A stretch of 64,000 nt of DNA from Halotia wernerae (GCA_034931985.1 JAYGHB010000100.1:1-64000), one strand, 5' to 3'. Positions 1-9,259 are shown, counted from the first letter of the stretch. The notes: generated by a model not told the origin, from the sequence alone. Numbers and translations: made by a program.

Positions 1-48
1 TAACCGCACCTGCAATCAACGGCTAATCTTCTAAGTCTTCGCTGAATC

Positions 49-81
49 AAAAACGCCTTCCGGTAACGGGGGGCGTTTTTT
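49..81 (+). terminator. Rho-independent terminator of an upstream gene
   Basis: An AAACGCC arm (51-57) pairs with GGCGTTT (72-78) and is followed directly by a T run, the classic intrinsic terminator shape on the plus strand. The gene it serves lies to the left of the window. Nothing else is readable in the first 178 bases. Confidence 0.7.
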
Positions 82-178
82 GGTTTTGATTTATTTTTAT
101 TTTAATTGTTAAGCCTGATTTTTAATGTAGACACATAGTGGATTGCCGCATTAGCAATCATGACTTTTCACCACCTAA

Positions 179-1525
179 TTACAAGGTATAGGTGAAATCG
201 TTCACCAACATGCCAGGAACTAGACTACCCCCAAGTTGGCGACCTTCATAAGTTCCAACTTCGGGGATAAATTCTTGAAAAGTAGTCAAATCAACGAGAT
301 TTTCTCCCCAGAAGCGATAAAGGCTTTCGTCAAAGCGTAAGTTTTCTATGGGAGCAATTATTTCGCCGTTTTCTACCCAAAAACACGCATAACGGGTCAT
401 ACCTGTAATTCTACCAGTCGGGCGATCGCTCCAATTTAAGTAATGCAAATTCGAGACATATAATCCTGTATCTAAGCTTGTCATAATCTGCTCAGATGTT
501 AAATTCCCTGGACTCACTTCCGGCGCACGTAAAGTTTCTGAAATATTAGCGCCATTAGCAATTTTTTCATATTCTTTAGCAGTGCGAGAATTTACCAAAG
601 TATTTACTAATATGCCTTGTTCTATTACAGATAACTCTGGTGCTGCCATTTCTCCTAATTCATTAAATCGCGGCACTAACCCCCGTTGAAAGTTTTCTTT
701 TAAACTAAATGCTGGAGAAAGCTGTTTTTCTTGACGTGCTAAAGCAGCCAAAGCACTGTTTCCTTGTTGGATATCTGCTTCACTGACAGCTGCCCAAGAA
801 AGCATCATTAATAAATCAGCAACAGCAGCAGGTGCAAAATAAGTTTTATACTGTCCTCGTGGTAATTCTTGGGGAGTTTGAGAAAGTAATTTTAATTGTT
901 CTTTTGCTTGATTTATTTGGGCTATATAAGCTTGTTCATCCCAATTAATTCCGGCAAAAGTACCTTTAACAGCTTGTCCTGATGTAGTGAATAAAGAATA
1001 ATCTAAGGTAAAAGAATCTGTAGCAAACCAATGTTTTTGACCGCTGGAATCAGCATAAGCTTTAACTACTGATCCTCCAGCATATATACCAGTAAAATCT
1101 AAATTTGTAACTAATTCCAATACTGTTGGGACTACTGCTTCTGCTGCTAACAACTTTCCAGAATGTATTTCCCGACTAGCAAGAGTTCCTGATGGTACAA
1201 CTAGATAGGGATCTACGGGTAAAAATAAAAGTTCATCACGCAGTTCTTGCAAAGCTTTGTATGCTAATTGCCAGTCTAAATCCCAGTTTCCAGTAAAGGG
1301 AAATTGCCGAAAACTGCTACGCTGATTTTCCATCAAATTCAGTTCAACCCAACCATCAGCGACACAACCAGTTTGTCGCACTTTGGCATGATTGAAACGA
1401 GTAAATTGGCTGCGTTCACTGCTTAATTTAACAGTGAATTGTTCGCTTGCTGTTTTTTTGATCAGCAGAGTTTCAATAAGTTGATTAAAGCTGATTTCTA
1501 AAGCCGATAATTCATCAATTTTCAT
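179..1525 (-). CDS. TldD/PmbA family protein (third, divergent member)
   Basis: A 448-residue protein of the TldD/PmbA (U62) family, whose classical members form a TldD/TldE metalloprotease that trims peptides. Family signs are the C-terminal layout with a VIEQGILVNTLVNSRTAKEY segment, the NISETLRAPEVSPG stretch and the closing GGSLVPGMLVNDFTYTL. No HExxxH zinc motif is visible, so it resembles the non-catalytic TldE/PmbA side rather than TldD. It stands alone here, while a complete tldE-tldD pair is encoded at 49777-52746, so it is a third paralogue. ATG start at 1525. Family assignment is firm; the specific role is unknown. Confidence 0.85.
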   Translation of the reverse strand: MKIDELSALEISFNQLIETLLIKKTASEQFTVKLSSERSQFTRFNHAKVRQTGCVADGWVELNLMENQRSSFRQFPFTGNWDLDWQLAYKALQELRDELLFLPVDPYLVVPSGTLASREIHSGKLLAAEAVVPTVLELVTNLDFTGIYAGGSVVKAYADSSGQKHWFATDSFTLDYSLFTTSGQAVKGTFAGINWDEQAYIAQINQAKEQLKLLSQTPQELPRGQYKTYFAPAAVADLLMMLSWAAVSEADIQQGNSALAALARQEKQLSPAFSLKENFQRGLVPRFNELGEMAAPELSVIEQGILVNTLVNSRTAKEYEKIANGANISETLRAPEVSPGNLTSEQIMTSLDTGLYVSNLHYLNWSDRPTGRITGMTRYACFWVENGEIIAPIENLRFDESLYRFWGENLVDLTTFQEFIPEVGTYEGRQLGGSLVPGMLVNDFTYTL

Positions 1526-1928
1526 ATTTAAACTGTTGTGTATTTAATGGGATTGGGTTTTTGTTAATAGTGGCACATAGAGACTGCCATTCAACTGTTT
1601 CTAAAACAGTATCGCAACTGATCTCAGGATTATCTCTTGCTTCGCCTATCAATCCTTTTGGCTTCTTTTAAGTAACTTGTATTTTTGTTGAGAAAGATCC
1701 GGGTAATGGATAGCAAAAGGAGAAGGGGAGAGGCTACGCGAACGGGGGAAAGGGTTGAAAGTCTGTTGGTGTCCGGGTTTTATGATCAGTTTATGTCCTA
1801 AACTAACTGGCTATCGCTATATACCTATATTGTTATTGTTAAACATTATTGTTAAACATAAAAATTGTAGGTGCGTTAAAAAACAAGCTAACGCACCTGA
1901 AACACTGGCAACAGATTTTTAAGATTGT
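1526..1928. other. Intergenic region between the PmbA-like gene and hemA
   Basis: About 400 bases without a convincing gene. It holds a purine-rich stretch near 1715-1755, a short direct repeat of ATTGTTAAACAT (about 1835-1858) and the hairpin at 1869-1898. The promoter of neither neighbour is obvious, since both genes read leftwards and this DNA is downstream of hemA. Confidence 0.5.
1869..1898 (-). terminator. Perfect 10-bp inverted repeat, probable hemA terminator
   Basis: AGGTGCGTTA (1869-1878) and TAACGCACCT (1889-1898) are perfect inverted arms around a 10-base loop, 30 bases after the hemA stop. Read on the minus strand it is followed by an ACAATTTTTA tract, a weak U run. It could instead be a dispersed palindromic repeat. 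Confidence 0.5.
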
Positions 1929-3215
1929 TTAGTTAAACTGCTCGCCAGCATCTAGGTTAAACAACATTTGTAGTGTTTGCATACAGCGCCGTCTGGCTTC
2001 CACATCCTGCTGCGCTCGCAGTTGCACCATCGGATCATGTAAAATTTTGTTGACAATCCCCCTTGTCAAGGCTTCGATAACTTCTTGATGTTTGTCACCA
2101 AATTCTGAACCCAATCGTGACAAAGCTTTTTCTAATTCTTGTTCACGGATGGTTTCGACTTTATTCCGCAGACAACTAATTGTGGAGACAGTTTCTAGAC
2201 TACGCCACCAAATATCAAAAGTTTCTACTTCCTCCTCTAGAAGTATTTCGGCTTCTTGTGCCATTTTCCGGCGGCTTTCGTAGTTTTGCGCTACTACCGC
2301 CTTCAAATCATCGACATTAAAGGCCTGCACATTTGCCAGTTCATTCACGTCCGCATGAACATTACGCGGTACAGAAATATCAAATAACATTAGAGAACGG
2401 TTAGGCTCTAATATTATTTCTAGCTTGGCGCGGTCAAGTATCGGCTCAGTTGCAGAGGTGCTAGTAAACACTAAATCGCTATCGGCAATTGCGGTCATCA
2501 TTTCCGATAGTAAATGAACGCGTATAGGCTGTTCAGGGAACTGTTGTGCCAATTCGCGGGCGCGATCAACAGAGCGATTGACAATATTAATTTGTACAGC
2601 ACCCTTAGAAACCAGGTGTTGTACTAACAGCCGTGACATTTTGCCAGCACCCAAAATTGTTGCTCGACAAGCGGCTAAATTTGCCACTTTGATCTGTGCT
2701 AATTCTACAGCAGCAGAACTAATAGAAACTGCACCAGTACCTATACTAGTTTCAGTGCGAACTCGCTTACCAGCTGTAATTGCTTGTTTAAATAATCGAT
2801 TCAAAATTGTTTTTATACCGTTATATTGCTGCCCTTGTTTGTGAGTAGTCTTGATCTGAGCTAAAATTTGACCTTCTCCAAGTACCAGACTATCTAAGCC
2901 AGCAGCTACCCGCATCACATGCATGACTGCATCATCATGTAGCAACATAAACAGGTGTTGTCGTAGAGACAGCATCGGCAATTTACTGTATTCCGAAAGA
3001 AACTGAGTAACTTCCCGGATACCATGTTCCGTTTCACTGGTAACAATATAGATTTCCAGGCGGTTACAAGTGCTGACTACTGCTACTTCGTCAATATGGG
3101 GATAGCTACTAAGGTGAGCGATCGCGCTTTCAGTTTGTGGTTCTGGAATACTCAGCTTTTCCCGAATTTCAACTGGGGCTGTTTTATGGCTTAACCCCAC
3201 CACTGCAATATTCAT
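1929..3215 (-). CDS. hemA: Glutamyl-tRNA reductase
   Basis: Reduces glutamyl-tRNA(Glu) to glutamate-1-semialdehyde with NADPH, the first committed step of tetrapyrrole synthesis (haem, chlorophyll, phycobilins). The 428-residue length is normal. The N-terminus MNIAVVGLSHKTAPVEIREKL is diagnostic; the catalytic cysteine is in STCNRLEIY near residue 50; a GLDSLVLGEGQIL segment and a Rossmann GAGKMSRLL motif follow; the C-terminal dimerisation helix is present. ATG start at 3215. Transcribed leftwards, with a repeat-filled spacer separating it from glpX upstream, so it is probably its own unit. Confidence 0.97.
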   Translation of the reverse strand: MNIAVVGLSHKTAPVEIREKLSIPEPQTESAIAHLSSYPHIDEVAVVSTCNRLEIYIVTSETEHGIREVTQFLSEYSKLPMLSLRQHLFMLLHDDAVMHVMRVAAGLDSLVLGEGQILAQIKTTHKQGQQYNGIKTILNRLFKQAITAGKRVRTETSIGTGAVSISSAAVELAQIKVANLAACRATILGAGKMSRLLVQHLVSKGAVQINIVNRSVDRARELAQQFPEQPIRVHLLSEMMTAIADSDLVFTSTSATEPILDRAKLEIILEPNRSLMLFDISVPRNVHADVNELANVQAFNVDDLKAVVAQNYESRRKMAQEAEILLEEEVETFDIWWRSLETVSTISCLRNKVETIREQELEKALSRLGSEFGDKHQEVIEALTRGIVNKILHDPMVQLRAQQDVEARRRCMQTLQMLFNLDAGEQFN

Positions 3216-3266
3216 TTCTTATCGGTGATTTGTAATGGGTAATTGAATTGGTAATTGAATTGGTAA

Positions 3267-3414
3267 GGGCATTGGGGAGGCAGTGCGGTCTTCTCCCAAG
3301 CAAGGGGAGACGCTGCGCGATGGAGTCTCCCCCGCAGTCGCCCCAACGCGGGTTCCCCGCGCAAGGCGCTGCTCTTCAAGTGGAGCAACTGCCGTCATTG
3401 GGCATGGGGCATTG
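3267..3414. repeat. Dispersed repeat carrying a nested 80-bp insertion
   Basis: The outer parts (3267-3300 and 3381-3414) match, in inverted orientation, the uninterrupted copy at 54199-54260. Here the copy is split by 80 bases (3301-3380) at a CAAG that is repeated at both sides (3297-3300 and 3377-3380). This is an occupied versus empty site pair for a small mobile repeat of the type described in Nostoc genomes. Any reading frame across it is spurious. Confidence 0.75.
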
Positions 3415-3439
3415 GGTATGGGGGCATTGGGCATTGGGA

Positions 3440-3484
3440 AAAAGTCTTATACCATTTCACGAAACACCTGATAAATATTCTTTC
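3440..3484. repeat. 45-bp dispersed repeat, copy 1
   Basis: Bases 3440-3484 are identical to 9306-9350 (copy 2, same orientation). Both copies are followed by pyrimidine-rich CCCTGCTCC-type runs and lie just downstream of a leftward gene. A diverged, palindromic relative occupies 4909-5027. Confidence 0.85.
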
Positions 3485-3542
3485 CCCCTGCTCTCTGCTC
3501 CCTGCTTCCCCTGCTCCCCCTGCTCCCCCTACTCCTTAAGTA

Positions 3543-4580
3543 CTAACGCAATTGCAGATTCTTAGGTTCGTCAAACAAATGGATAGTATCAACAAAACGG
3601 GCTGTATTGGACTGGTTGGAAATAACCAAGCTTTGAGTCCTTGCACCACCATTGAAGAAGCGGACACCTTCCATTAGAGTGCCAGGGGTAATACCACAAG
3701 CAGCAAATAGAACAGTTTCGCCAGAAGCTAATTCGTTGGCATCATAAACCTTATCTGGGTCATTGATGTTCATTTCCTTCAGCCGGGCAAGATTACCTTC
3801 TCTGCTTTCGCCGATCAAACCTGTTTGTACTACAGCTGGATCGTAGATCAATTGACCTTGAAAATGTCCTCCCAAGCAACGTAAAGCAGCGGCAGAAATC
3901 ACTCCTTCTGGAGCCGCACCAATACCCATCAAAGCATGAATATTAGTACCACCAAAAGCACAAGAGATGGCGGCGGAAACGTCACCATCACTAATCAGTC
4001 TGACTCTCGCGCCTGCTGTGCGGATTTCTTGAATGAGTTCTTTATGGCGGGGACGATCCATTACCACAACCACCAATTCCTCAACGGAACGGTTTAAGCA
4101 CTCAGATAAGATTTTGAGGTTTTCAGTAGCCGACTTGTTAATGTCAACTAAACCTTTGGCGGGAGCTGGGGCTGCAAGTTTCTTCATGTAGAAGTCAGGC
4201 GCAGCGAACAAACCGCCTTTTTCGGAAATTGCCAAAACTGCCATTGAGCCATTTTGACCGTAAGCAACTAAGTTGGTACCTTCACAAGGGTCAACAGCGA
4301 TATCAATTTCAATTAGCTCATCAGGGTTGCAGTAGCTTTTGGCATCTGGTTGGGTACAGATACCGACTTCTTCCCCAATGTAGAGCATCGGAGCTTCATC
4401 GCGTTCGCCTTCGCCAATAACGATGCGACCGCGCATATAGATTTTGTTCATTCGCTCCCGCATGGCTTCCACTGCTACTTGGTCAGCAATATTTTTTTCG
4501 CCTTTGCCCATCCACTTCGAGGAAGCGATCGCCGCTTGCTCTACTACCTCAATAATCTCTAACCCAAGTGTATTTTCCAC
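3543..4580 (-). CDS. glpX: Class II fructose-1,6-/sedoheptulose-1,7-bisphosphatase (GlpX type)
   Basis: A 345-residue GlpX-family sugar bisphosphatase. In cyanobacteria this enzyme dephosphorylates both fructose-1,6- and sedoheptulose-1,7-bisphosphate in the Calvin cycle. Visible motifs are GKGEKNIADQVAVEAM near the N-terminus, the metal-binding IGEGERDEAPMLYIGEEVG and VDPCEGTN, and ISDGDVSAAI. It begins MENTLGLEIIEVVEQAA at 4580. It reads leftwards towards hemA with about 330 bases of repeats between them, so joint transcription is not assured. Confidence 0.96.
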   Translation of the reverse strand: MENTLGLEIIEVVEQAAIASSKWMGKGEKNIADQVAVEAMRERMNKIYMRGRIVIGEGERDEAPMLYIGEEVGICTQPDAKSYCNPDELIEIDIAVDPCEGTNLVAYGQNGSMAVLAISEKGGLFAAPDFYMKKLAAPAPAKGLVDINKSATENLKILSECLNRSVEELVVVVMDRPRHKELIQEIRTAGARVRLISDGDVSAAISCAFGGTNIHALMGIGAAPEGVISAAALRCLGGHFQGQLIYDPAVVQTGLIGESREGNLARLKEMNINDPDKVYDANELASGETVLFAACGITPGTLMEGVRFFNGGARTQSLVISNQSNTARFVDTIHLFDEPKNLQLR

Positions 4581-4882
4581 AAACTCGCCCTCTCAACTGC
4601 TTGCTTTTGCGTCGTTTCATCTGGCCATTTCAGTCTTCAAGTCTACCAAAGGGCGGATACCTGTGGGAAACAGTATCTAGTAACACCTGTGTTAAGTTTT
4701 GCTGCTATTGATATCAATGGTGAGCAAATCCATCCCAAAACAGTATTTATGTACTAATTGAATTGTACTAATTTATTTAAGTAGGGAACAGGGTATAGGG
4801 GACAGGGGACAGTTCTTTCCCCTACGCCCCGGATGACGCTCTCTACGAGACGCTGCGCGAACACAAGCTCGCTCTAAGCAAA

Positions 4883-4911
4883 GCTATGCCGCAGGCTTTA
4901 CGCTGCGCTAA
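4883..4911. repeat. 29-bp small dispersed repeat
   Basis: Matches 60238-60266 in inverted orientation at 28 of 29 bases. Both copies sit in longer G/C-rich repeat mosaics that also share a GAGACGCT(G/A)CGCGAACAC segment. Confidence 0.8.
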
Positions 4912-5027
4912 TACCGTTTCACTTTAAAGTTGATACATTTGGGCAAGCAGGGGGAGCAGGGGTAGCAGGGGAGGCAGGGGGAGTAAGAAAAGTAATTTGT
5001 ATCAATAATTTCATGAAATGGTATAAC
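4909..5027. repeat. Imperfect palindromic repeat element with G-rich centre
   Basis: The outer arms (ATACCGTTTCACT... and ...TGAAATGGTAT, with inner GATACA/TGTATC) are imperfect inverted copies of each other. The centre is a run of GCAGGGGGAGCAGGGG-type repeats. One arm is related to the 45-bp repeat at 3440 and 9306, so these appear to be full and half copies of one family. Confidence 0.6.
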
Positions 5028-5146
5028 GCATTCGCCTGCGGGAGGGTTTCCCTCCCGCAGCGCTGTCTCAGCATGCCCCATGCTAATCACTGACAAAGTA
5101 CGCTAAAATGTAAGCAGAGTAAGCATTTTCCCGCTTAGGAATATCC

Positions 5147-5887
5147 ATGTTTGAAAATTTGCAAACTCGACTTTATGAATTAGAACAATTTGCCAATTCC
5201 CTTGTTGCTAACCAATTAACGCACCTGAGCTTACTGAGTATTGGCATCATTTTTGTAGCTGGCTTACTCACCAGTCTCACGCCCTGTATGCTATCTATGT
5301 TGCCTATTACCATTGGCTACATTGGCGGTTACGAAGGGAAAGGCCGCCTGCAAGCTGCGGCTCAATCGACATGGTTTGCTTTAGGATTGGCAACCACACT
5401 AGCAGGACTGGGGATCGCAGCTGCGGTGGTCGGAAAAGTATACGGTCAGGTGGGAATTGGTTTACCGATTATTGTGAGCGTTATTGCTATTTTAATGGGG
5501 CTGAATTTATTAGAAGCATTACCCCTACAATTTCCATCCTTGGGTGAAACGAATTGGATTTCGCCAGATTTACCGCCAGGAGTACGTTCCTACTCAATCG
5601 GGCTAACTTTCGGCTTAGTTGCATCTCCTTGTAGCACCCCGGTTTTAGCTAGCTTACTGGGTTGGGTTGCTAACACCCAAGACTTAATTTTAGGCGCTGT
5701 TTTGCTGCTTTGTTACACAGCCGGATATGTTGCACCTTTGATTTTGGCAGGTACTTTTACTGCTTCTATCAAAAAGTTGCTAGAGTTACGGCGCTGGTCT
5801 GGATGGATTAACCCAGTCAGTGGGGTGTTATTGGTAGGATTTGGCGTATTTTCCTTAATTTCTCGCATTCCCTTTGGCAGTTTTTAA
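5147..5887 (+). CDS. ccdA: CcdA cytochrome c biogenesis thiol transporter
   Basis: A polytopic thylakoid/plasma-membrane protein that passes electrons across the membrane to keep apocytochrome c cysteines reduced (system II maturation). The 246 residues contain about six hydrophobic segments. Two redox cysteines lie in the hallmark contexts LTPCML (about residue 46) and ASPCSTP (about residue 160). An AGGA Shine-Dalgarno precedes the ATG. The next gene, ccs1, starts three bases after the stop, so the two form an operon for c-type cytochrome assembly. Confidence 0.95.
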   Translation: MFENLQTRLYELEQFANSLVANQLTHLSLLSIGIIFVAGLLTSLTPCMLSMLPITIGYIGGYEGKGRLQAAAQSTWFALGLATTLAGLGIAAAVVGKVYGQVGIGLPIIVSVIAILMGLNLLEALPLQFPSLGETNWISPDLPPGVRSYSIGLTFGLVASPCSTPVLASLLGWVANTQDLILGAVLLLCYTAGYVAPLILAGTFTASIKKLLELRRWSGWINPVSGVLLVGFGVFSLISRIPFGSF

Positions 5888-5890
5888 GCA

Positions 5891-7306
5891 ATGACTTTAG
5901 ATAATTCCACGTCCACAGAATTACATTGGTGGTCAATACCTGGGCGATTTTTACGGCAAGAGCTTTTGCCTGTACTGACAAATTTACGATTAGCGATCGC
6001 ACTTTTTTTATTAATCGCTTTGTTCAGCGTCAGCGGTACTGTAATTGAGCAAGGTCAGTCACCCGCATTCTATCAGTCTAACTACCCCGAACATCCCGCC
6101 TTGTTTGGTTTTTTAACTTGGAAGGTGATCCAAGTAGTCGGATTAGACCATGTGTATCGTACTTGGTGGTTCCTGTCATTACTAATTTTGTTTGGCACTA
6201 GTTTAACCGCTTGTACTTTTACTCGCCAGTTACCAGCCTTAAAAGCTGCCCGTCGCTGGAAATATTACGAAGAACCACGGCAATTTCAAAAATTAGCTTT
6301 GAGTGCAGAATTAGATACTAGTTCTTTAAATTCTCTAAACGAAATTTTACAAAAGCGCCGCTATAAAATTTTTCAAGAAAAAAGCAATATTCTTTATGCG
6401 CGTAAAGGAATAGTCGGACGCATTGGCCCCATCATAGTGCATGTGGGCATTGTGACTATTTTGTTAGGGGGAATTTTAGGGGCAATGACTGGATTTATGG
6501 CTCAGGAAATGGTTGCTAGTGGCAATACATTTCAGGTACAAAATATTGTCGATGCTGGGCCTTGGGCATCTACTAAAACTCTTAAAGATTGGTCTGTGCG
6601 CGTCAATCGTTTTTGGATTGATTACACTCCCACTGGTGGAATTGATCAGTTTTATTCAGATATGTCTGTCTTGAATAATCAAGGACAGGAAGTTGACCAC
6701 AAAAAGATTTTTGTCAATCAGCCATTACGTTATCATGGCGTAACTTTCTATCAAACTGATTGGGGAATTTCAGCAGTTCGCATTCAATTTAATAATAGCC
6801 CCATTTTTCAGTTGCCAATGGCATCATTAAACACCAACGGTCAGGGACGGATTTGGGGAAGTTGGATTCCCACAAAGCCAGATTTAAGTGAGGGTGTATC
6901 TTTGATCGCCAAAGATTTGCAAGGCATGGTGTTAATTTATGATTCCACTGGTAAATTAGTTGATACTGTGCGTACTGGCATGTCTACCAAGGTTAATGGT
7001 GTAAATCTTAAAATTGTGGATGTAATTGGTAGCACTGGCTTACAAATTAAATCTGACCCAGGTATACCTATGGTTTATTCAGGGTTTGCTGTGTTGATGT
7101 TAGGTACAGTGATGAGTTACTTCTCTCATTCGCAAATTTGGGCATTACAAAAAGGCGATCGCTTGTATGTTGGTGGTAAAACCAATCGTGCCCAGGTGGC
7201 CTTTGAACAAGAGGTTTTGGATATTTTAGATTGCCTAAGTTTACCACCAGGAAATGACGCTCAAGCTAACCCCACAGAATCTCTAGCATCTAATCCACCG
7301 CTTTAG
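5891..7306 (+). CDS. ccs1: Cytochrome c biogenesis protein Ccs1/ResB
   Basis: A 471-residue ResB/Ccs1 family protein that, with CcsA, forms the system II haem lyase. Visible are an N-terminal amphipathic segment, hydrophobic segments near residues 30-50 and 95-115, a third near 175-200 (IVHVGIVTILLGGILG), a long lumenal region and a C-terminal membrane span (YSGFAVLMLGTVMSYF) followed by a SHSQIWA segment. It directly follows ccdA, so both maturation functions are co-transcribed. CcsA is not in this window. Confidence 0.95.
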   Translation: MTLDNSTSTELHWWSIPGRFLRQELLPVLTNLRLAIALFLLIALFSVSGTVIEQGQSPAFYQSNYPEHPALFGFLTWKVIQVVGLDHVYRTWWFLSLLILFGTSLTACTFTRQLPALKAARRWKYYEEPRQFQKLALSAELDTSSLNSLNEILQKRRYKIFQEKSNILYARKGIVGRIGPIIVHVGIVTILLGGILGAMTGFMAQEMVASGNTFQVQNIVDAGPWASTKTLKDWSVRVNRFWIDYTPTGGIDQFYSDMSVLNNQGQEVDHKKIFVNQPLRYHGVTFYQTDWGISAVRIQFNNSPIFQLPMASLNTNGQGRIWGSWIPTKPDLSEGVSLIAKDLQGMVLIYDSTGKLVDTVRTGMSTKVNGVNLKIVDVIGSTGLQIKSDPGIPMVYSGFAVLMLGTVMSYFSHSQIWALQKGDRLYVGGKTNRAQVAFEQEVLDILDCLSLPPGNDAQANPTESLASNPPL

Positions 7307-7459
7307 GGACTTCCAACTAAAAAAATGTCCCATCGTTGTGGAAGCAATAGAATCTAATTTTTTGGAGTTCCTTTAAAATGAAACCATCTGTGAGGGGGAG
7401 TAGCAATTAGTATAGGAATGTAGAAAAAGTCATAAGAATCTCTCAAACACAGTCTTTTT

Positions 7460-7643
7460 GGGTGCATCCACTTTCGGCAAATAGCCCTGCGCTAAGGCGC
7501 ACGCTGCGCGAACAGACTGAAGTCTGGGGCTATACAAACTAAACCCGCGCAGGCGGGTTTAAAGATAGTCCGCATAGGCAGACTTTGTTTGTGTAGCCGC
7601 GATTTCCAATCGCCTGGTGTTTCTTCCAAAAGTGGATGCTCCC
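7460..7643. repeat. Inverted-repeat element upstream of the PstS gene
   Basis: Ends GGGTGCATCCACTTTCGG (7460-7477) and CCAAAAGTGGATGCTCCC (7626-7643) are inverted copies matching at 16 of 18 bases. Inside are further hairpins, including AAACCCGC...GCGGGTTT near 7541-7561 and AGACTGAAGTCT near 7514-7525. It looks like a nested, MITE-like palindromic element. A target duplication is not clear. It fills most of the 446-base spacer between ccs1 and the next gene; a TTACGAATTACGAATTACC repeat follows it at about 7698. Confidence 0.6.
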
Positions 7644-7752
7644 GTCTTCCTACTTACGAATTACGTTAGCGTAGCGGTAGCGAGTCCGCGAGCGTCATTA
7701 CGAATTACGAATTACCAAGGCTGTTTATTAAACATTGAAACCAAAGATTTGT

Positions 7753-8805
7753 ATGTCTGCTCAACTTCAATTTCAGCGACGGGCTTGTCTTCTGAGCATA
7801 ATCGCTGTCTTGTTGAGTATCACTTCCTGCACGGCTGAGAACAGAAGGATAAAAAATGTTTCCCTAATTGGTGCTGGAGCAAGTTTTCCTGCACCTTTAT
7901 ATCAACGCTGGTTTGCAGATTATAACCAGCAAAATCCCCATGTGGAAATTAATTATCAATCGGTAGGTAGCAGCGTTGGCGTGCAACAGCTCAGCAATGG
8001 GACTGTGGATTTTGCAGCTAGTGATGTGGCAATTACAGATGAACAAGCAGCTAAGATCAAAAGAGGAGTGATTGCTTTACCCGTAACTGCTGGGGCAATA
8101 GTGTTAGCTTACAATCTTCCCAATATATCAACTGGTCTTAAGCTACCACGCCAAGTTTACACAGATATCTTCTTAGGAAAAATTAAAAATTGGAACAATC
8201 CTCAAATAGTCCTAGCTAATCCAGGGGTAAATCTGCCCAATCTCCCGATTCAGGTCGTACACCGAGCCGACGGTAGTGGTACTACAAGCGTATTGACGCA
8301 ACATTTTAGTGCTATCAATCCAGAATGGAAAAGCAAAGTCGGGGCTGGTAAATCTATAGCATGGCTAGTGGGAATTGGTGCTAAGGGTAATGAAGGTGTT
8401 ACCGCCCAGATTCAACAGATACCAGGCGCTATTGGCTATGTGGAGTATGCTTACGCCACACAAAATAAAATCCCTGTTGCTGCTTTAGAAAATAAATCTG
8501 GTAATTATATCATACCTACACCAGAATCGGCGGCTAAAACTTTAGAAGCAGTGAAATTACCCGCCGATAAATTGATTGCTTTTATCACTGATCCTACAGA
8601 TACTCAATCTTATCCCATTGTTACTTACACTTGGCTTTTAACTTATCACCTATATCAAGACCCAGTTAAAGCCCAAGCATTAAAAAACTTTGTGAATTGG
8701 GCTGTAACTGAGGGGCAAAAATCTAGTCTGGAATTGGGATATATTCCTCTATCTAAAACAGTTGTAGTTAAGATACAATCTGCCACCAAAAAGATTACCG
8801 AGTAG
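7753..8805 (+). CDS. pstS: PstS-type phosphate-binding lipoprotein
   Basis: Periplasmic phosphate receptor of the high-affinity ABC phosphate importer. Mature-protein motifs are clear: LIGAGASFPAPLYQRWF, the YQSVGSSVGVQQL loop, a DFAASDVAI segment and HRADGSGTTSVLT, all phosphate-contacting regions of PstS. The N-terminus has a hydrophobic signal ending in ITSC, a lipobox, so a lipoprotein is likely. The ATG at 7753 was chosen over an in-frame TTG at 7735. No pstCAB genes are adjacent, so it acts as an orphan receptor or with components elsewhere. Converges on queF. Confidence 0.92.
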   Translation: MSAQLQFQRRACLLSIIAVLLSITSCTAENRRIKNVSLIGAGASFPAPLYQRWFADYNQQNPHVEINYQSVGSSVGVQQLSNGTVDFAASDVAITDEQAAKIKRGVIALPVTAGAIVLAYNLPNISTGLKLPRQVYTDIFLGKIKNWNNPQIVLANPGVNLPNLPIQVVHRADGSGTTSVLTQHFSAINPEWKSKVGAGKSIAWLVGIGAKGNEGVTAQIQQIPGAIGYVEYAYATQNKIPVAALENKSGNYIIPTPESAAKTLEAVKLPADKLIAFITDPTDTQSYPIVTYTWLLTYHLYQDPVKAQALKNFVNWAVTEGQKSSLELGYIPLSKTVVVKIQSATKKITE

Positions 8806-8833
8806 CTGCTTTTGAGAATTAAAATTGCGATGT

Positions 8834-9259
8834 TCAATGATCAGATTGCTTCTGATGCCGCACTTCCACAACAGTATGTACATTCCCACGGGGAGTAAAA
8901 TCTGCTTTCACTGTCACCTCTAAAGGGTTACAAGCTGCTACAAAATCATCCAAAATTTGATTAGCTGACTCTTCGTGAGAAATGTAGCGATCGCGGTAAC
9001 TGTTAATGTAAAGCTTAAGTGCTTTTAACTCTACCACTCGTTCGTCAGGTATGTAGGTAATATAAATTGTGGCAAAGTCAGGATAGCCCGAAAACGGACA
9101 TTTACAGGTAAATTCAGGCAAAGTAATACTGATATCGTACCGCCTGCCCACACGCGGATTAGGAAATGTAATTAGTTTCCCTTCCGCAATTTCTCGTTCG
9201 CCATACTTCATTTCTGGGCTTACTTGGGATACAGTTTCAGGTAATTTGTCATTTGTCAT
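8834..9259 (-). CDS. queF: NADPH-dependent 7-cyano-7-deazaguanine reductase
   Basis: Reduces preQ0 to preQ1 in queuosine (tRNA) synthesis. The 141 residues show the catalytic cysteine in CPFSGYPDFA and the family signature ELKALKLYINSYRDRYISHE, which is specific for the short QueF type. The ATG at 9259 lies inside a heptamer tandem repeat (TTTGTCA units), so residues 1-5 (MTNDK) derive from repeat DNA. A second in-frame ATG at 9211 (MKYGERE) would give a protein of more usual length. Downstream it converges with the PstS gene. Confidence 0.93.
   Translation of the reverse strand: MTNDKLPETVSQVSPEMKYGEREIAEGKLITFPNPRVGRRYDISITLPEFTCKCPFSGYPDFATIYITYIPDERVVELKALKLYINSYRDRYISHEESANQILDDFVAACNPLEVTVKADFTPRGNVHTVVEVRHQKQSDH

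Larger units (their letters stand above)
4581..5146. other. Repeat-rich divergent spacer between glpX and ccdA
   Basis: No gene is supported. From the left it holds the glpX promoter region (unresolved), a GGGAACAGGG/GGGGACAGGGGACAG purine run (about 4783-4810), a small dispersed repeat (4838-4911, with 4883-4911 matched at 60238-60266), the palindromic element 4909-5027, and a G/C-rich palindrome CTGCGGGAGGG...CCCTCCCGCAG near 5034-5060. The ccdA Shine-Dalgarno AGGA lies just before its ATG. Confidence 0.6.

Noticed and set aside
179..1525. Catalytic TldD
   Set aside because: No HExxxH motif is present; the true TldD with HEACGHLLE is at 51274-52746.
3248..3565. Short plus-strand frames between hemA and glpX
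   Set aside because: They consist of nested dispersed repeats and pyrimidine-rich runs, with no start signal or conserved protein sequence.
4909..5027. Protein frame with SPCLPCYPCSPCLP on the minus strand
   Set aside because: The Cys/Pro pattern comes from translating GCAGGGGGAGCAGGGG-type repeats within a palindromic element.
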